Both the position numbers and the translations under genes were made by a program. Below, one piece after another: positions 7,748 through 8,326 of a stretch of DNA of 8,326 nucleotides (position 1 is its first letter; each line of letters begins with the position of its first letter). The stretch spans positions 1-8,326 of the forward strand of contig JBJEKU010000077.1 of NCBI GenBank assembly GCA_051878795.1, written 5' to 3'. Under the pieces are notes generated by a model. It saw nothing but the letters and a program-made list of their open reading frames with translations. It was not told the origin of the DNA and searched no databases. The DNA is from W1P20-047 sp051878795 (GTDB lineage Bacteria > Actinomycetota > Coriobacteriia > Coriobacteriales > Eggerthellaceae).

Positions 7748-7786
7748 GAAGAGAAGGGCCCGAAACCGCTGGCGGTTATCGGGCCC
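7748..7786 (-). terminator. Intrinsic terminator after the AGCS symporter gene
   Basis: GGGCCCGA (7756-7763) pairs with TCGGGCCC (7779-7786). An inner stem, AACCG with CGGTT, closes on a CTGG loop, with one bulged A at 7778. On the minus strand the stem is followed by TTCTCTTC, a T-rich but interrupted tail. It lies 54 bases after the symporter stop codon and ends that transcript ahead of the asparaginase gene, possibly with some read-through. Confidence 0.75.
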
Positions 7787-7815
7787 TGGAGTCGGGCAGG
7801 CAAGGATGCGCCTTC

Positions 7816-7842
7816 CCGGTTGCCTATGCTGCCGGTTGCCTA
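7816..7842. repeat. Short direct repeat spanning the symporter stop codon
   Basis: CCGGTTGCCTA occurs at 7816-7826 and again, identically, at 7832-7842, a period of 16 bases. On the minus strand each copy begins with TAG; the upstream copy supplies the symporter stop codon and the downstream copy repeats it just after. This looks like a small slippage duplication at the gene end. Confidence 0.6.
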
Positions 7843-8326
7843 CAGGTCGGACTCGGTTGCGACGGCTTCCTCGATGAATTCCTTGATGGGGTTGCCGTCG
7901 ACGTTTTCCAGCTGGCTTGCCTCGGTGTGCCAGCATTCGGTTTTGGGCATGCCCTCGATGCCATCTGCGACGAATACAGGGTCGTTGCCTGCTTTGCGCT
8001 GGGCGGTGTAGTCGTCGAGCGCCCTGAAGGCCCACTTGCCAAGGATGAGGATGGCGATGATGTTGACGATGGCCATCAGGCCCATGAAGATGTCCGCCAG
8101 GTTCCAGGCCAGATCGAAGCTGTTCACTGCGCCGATATAGACGATGACGACGCAGACCAGGCGGAAGACGAACAGCGCGGTCTTGTTCTTGGTGATGAAC
8201 AGGAAGTTGCCTTCGGCATAGAAGTAGTTGCCGATGATAGAGCTGAACGCGAACGCCCAGATGCCGAAGGTGATGGCGTGGATGCCCCAGGATCCAACGG
8301 AGTTGTTCACGGCCATCTGGATCAGG
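7840..8326 (-). CDS. Alanine/glycine:cation symporter (AGCS family), C-terminal part
   Basis: AGCS proteins import alanine or glycine together with Na+ or H+ across the inner membrane. Only the last 160 or so residues are in the window. The frame is open to the right edge, so the gene starts outside, and the ATG at 8316 is internal: the preceding codons give LIQ, and the whole reads like the family's conserved region just before VGSWG. Recognisable family segments are the membrane stretch FAFSSIIGNYFYAEGN, the hydrophobic pair LFVFRLVCVVIVYIGAV and DIFMGLMAIVNIIAILILG, and the cytoplasmic ALDDYTAQRKAGNDPVF. After it comes an acidic tail of about 45 residues ending ATESDL. Transcription should end at the GC-rich hairpin downstream. 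The ion and exact amino acid cannot be told from this part. Confidence 0.88.
   Translation of the reverse strand, partial: LIQMAVNNSVGSWGIHAITFGIWAFAFSSIIGNYFYAEGNFLFITKNKTALFVFRLVCVVIVYIGAVNSFDLAWNLADIFMGLMAIVNIIAILILGKWAFRALDDYTAQRKAGNDPVFVADGIEGMPKTECWHTEASQLENVDGNPIKEFIEEAVATESDL

Noticed and set aside
7703..8035. Possible N-terminal extension of the asparaginase by 111 codons
   Set aside because: The extra residues are arginine- and proline-rich, overlap the symporter gene in another frame and run through its terminator hairpin. The ATG at 7702 has a good ribosome binding site and gives the normal family length.
1..8326. A novel defence or mobile system in the window
   Set aside because: I looked for CRISPR-type repeats, transposase or integrase motifs, tRNA or att-like sites and toxin-antitoxin pairs and found none. 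All four genes belong to well-known housekeeping or metabolic families.

Overview
The window is a block of four genes, all read on the minus strand, from what looks like a moderately GC-rich Gram-positive bacterium. An actinomycete of the Coriobacteriia type (Eggerthellaceae and relatives) is my best guess. It rests on the combination of an AddAB-type recombination nuclease, actinobacterial-style leaderless promoter architecture, and GC of about 60% in most of the coding sequence. I cannot confirm the taxon from this sequence alone.

In the direction of transcription (right to left) the layout is as follows. (1) 8326-7840: the C-terminal end of an alanine/glycine:cation symporter (AGCS family), cut by the window edge and followed by a GC-rich terminator at 7748-7786. 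(2) 7702-6713: a cytoplasmic L-asparaginase with its full catalytic set and a clear ribosome binding site. (3) A 129-bp gap holding a strong imperfect inverted repeat (6659-6691) and a likely promoter for the next gene. (4) 6583-3761: addB. (5) 3761-213: addA, whose ATG shares one base with the addB stop codon. (6) 1-212: non-coding. It holds a stem-loop just after addA and, at the far left, a textbook intrinsic terminator on the plus strand, so a convergent plus-strand gene should end just outside the window. I see nothing convincing between 65 and 180.

The core of the window is the addBA operon. Its two proteins should form the AddAB helicase-nuclease, which resects double-strand breaks and feeds RecA-dependent recombination. 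AddA carries the complete UvrD-type helicase and a C-terminal PD-(D/E)XK nuclease. AddB carries a second PD-(D/E)XK nuclease with a four-cysteine Fe-S cluster signature but has no Walker A motif. The symporter and asparaginase are amino-acid uptake and catabolism genes. They seem to be separate units rather than functional partners of addBA.

I see no undescribed system here. The observations most worth a second look are the probable leaderless start of addB, the lost Walker A in AddB, the sharp fall in GC over the nuclease third of addA, and the inverted repeat in the asparaginase-addB gap.
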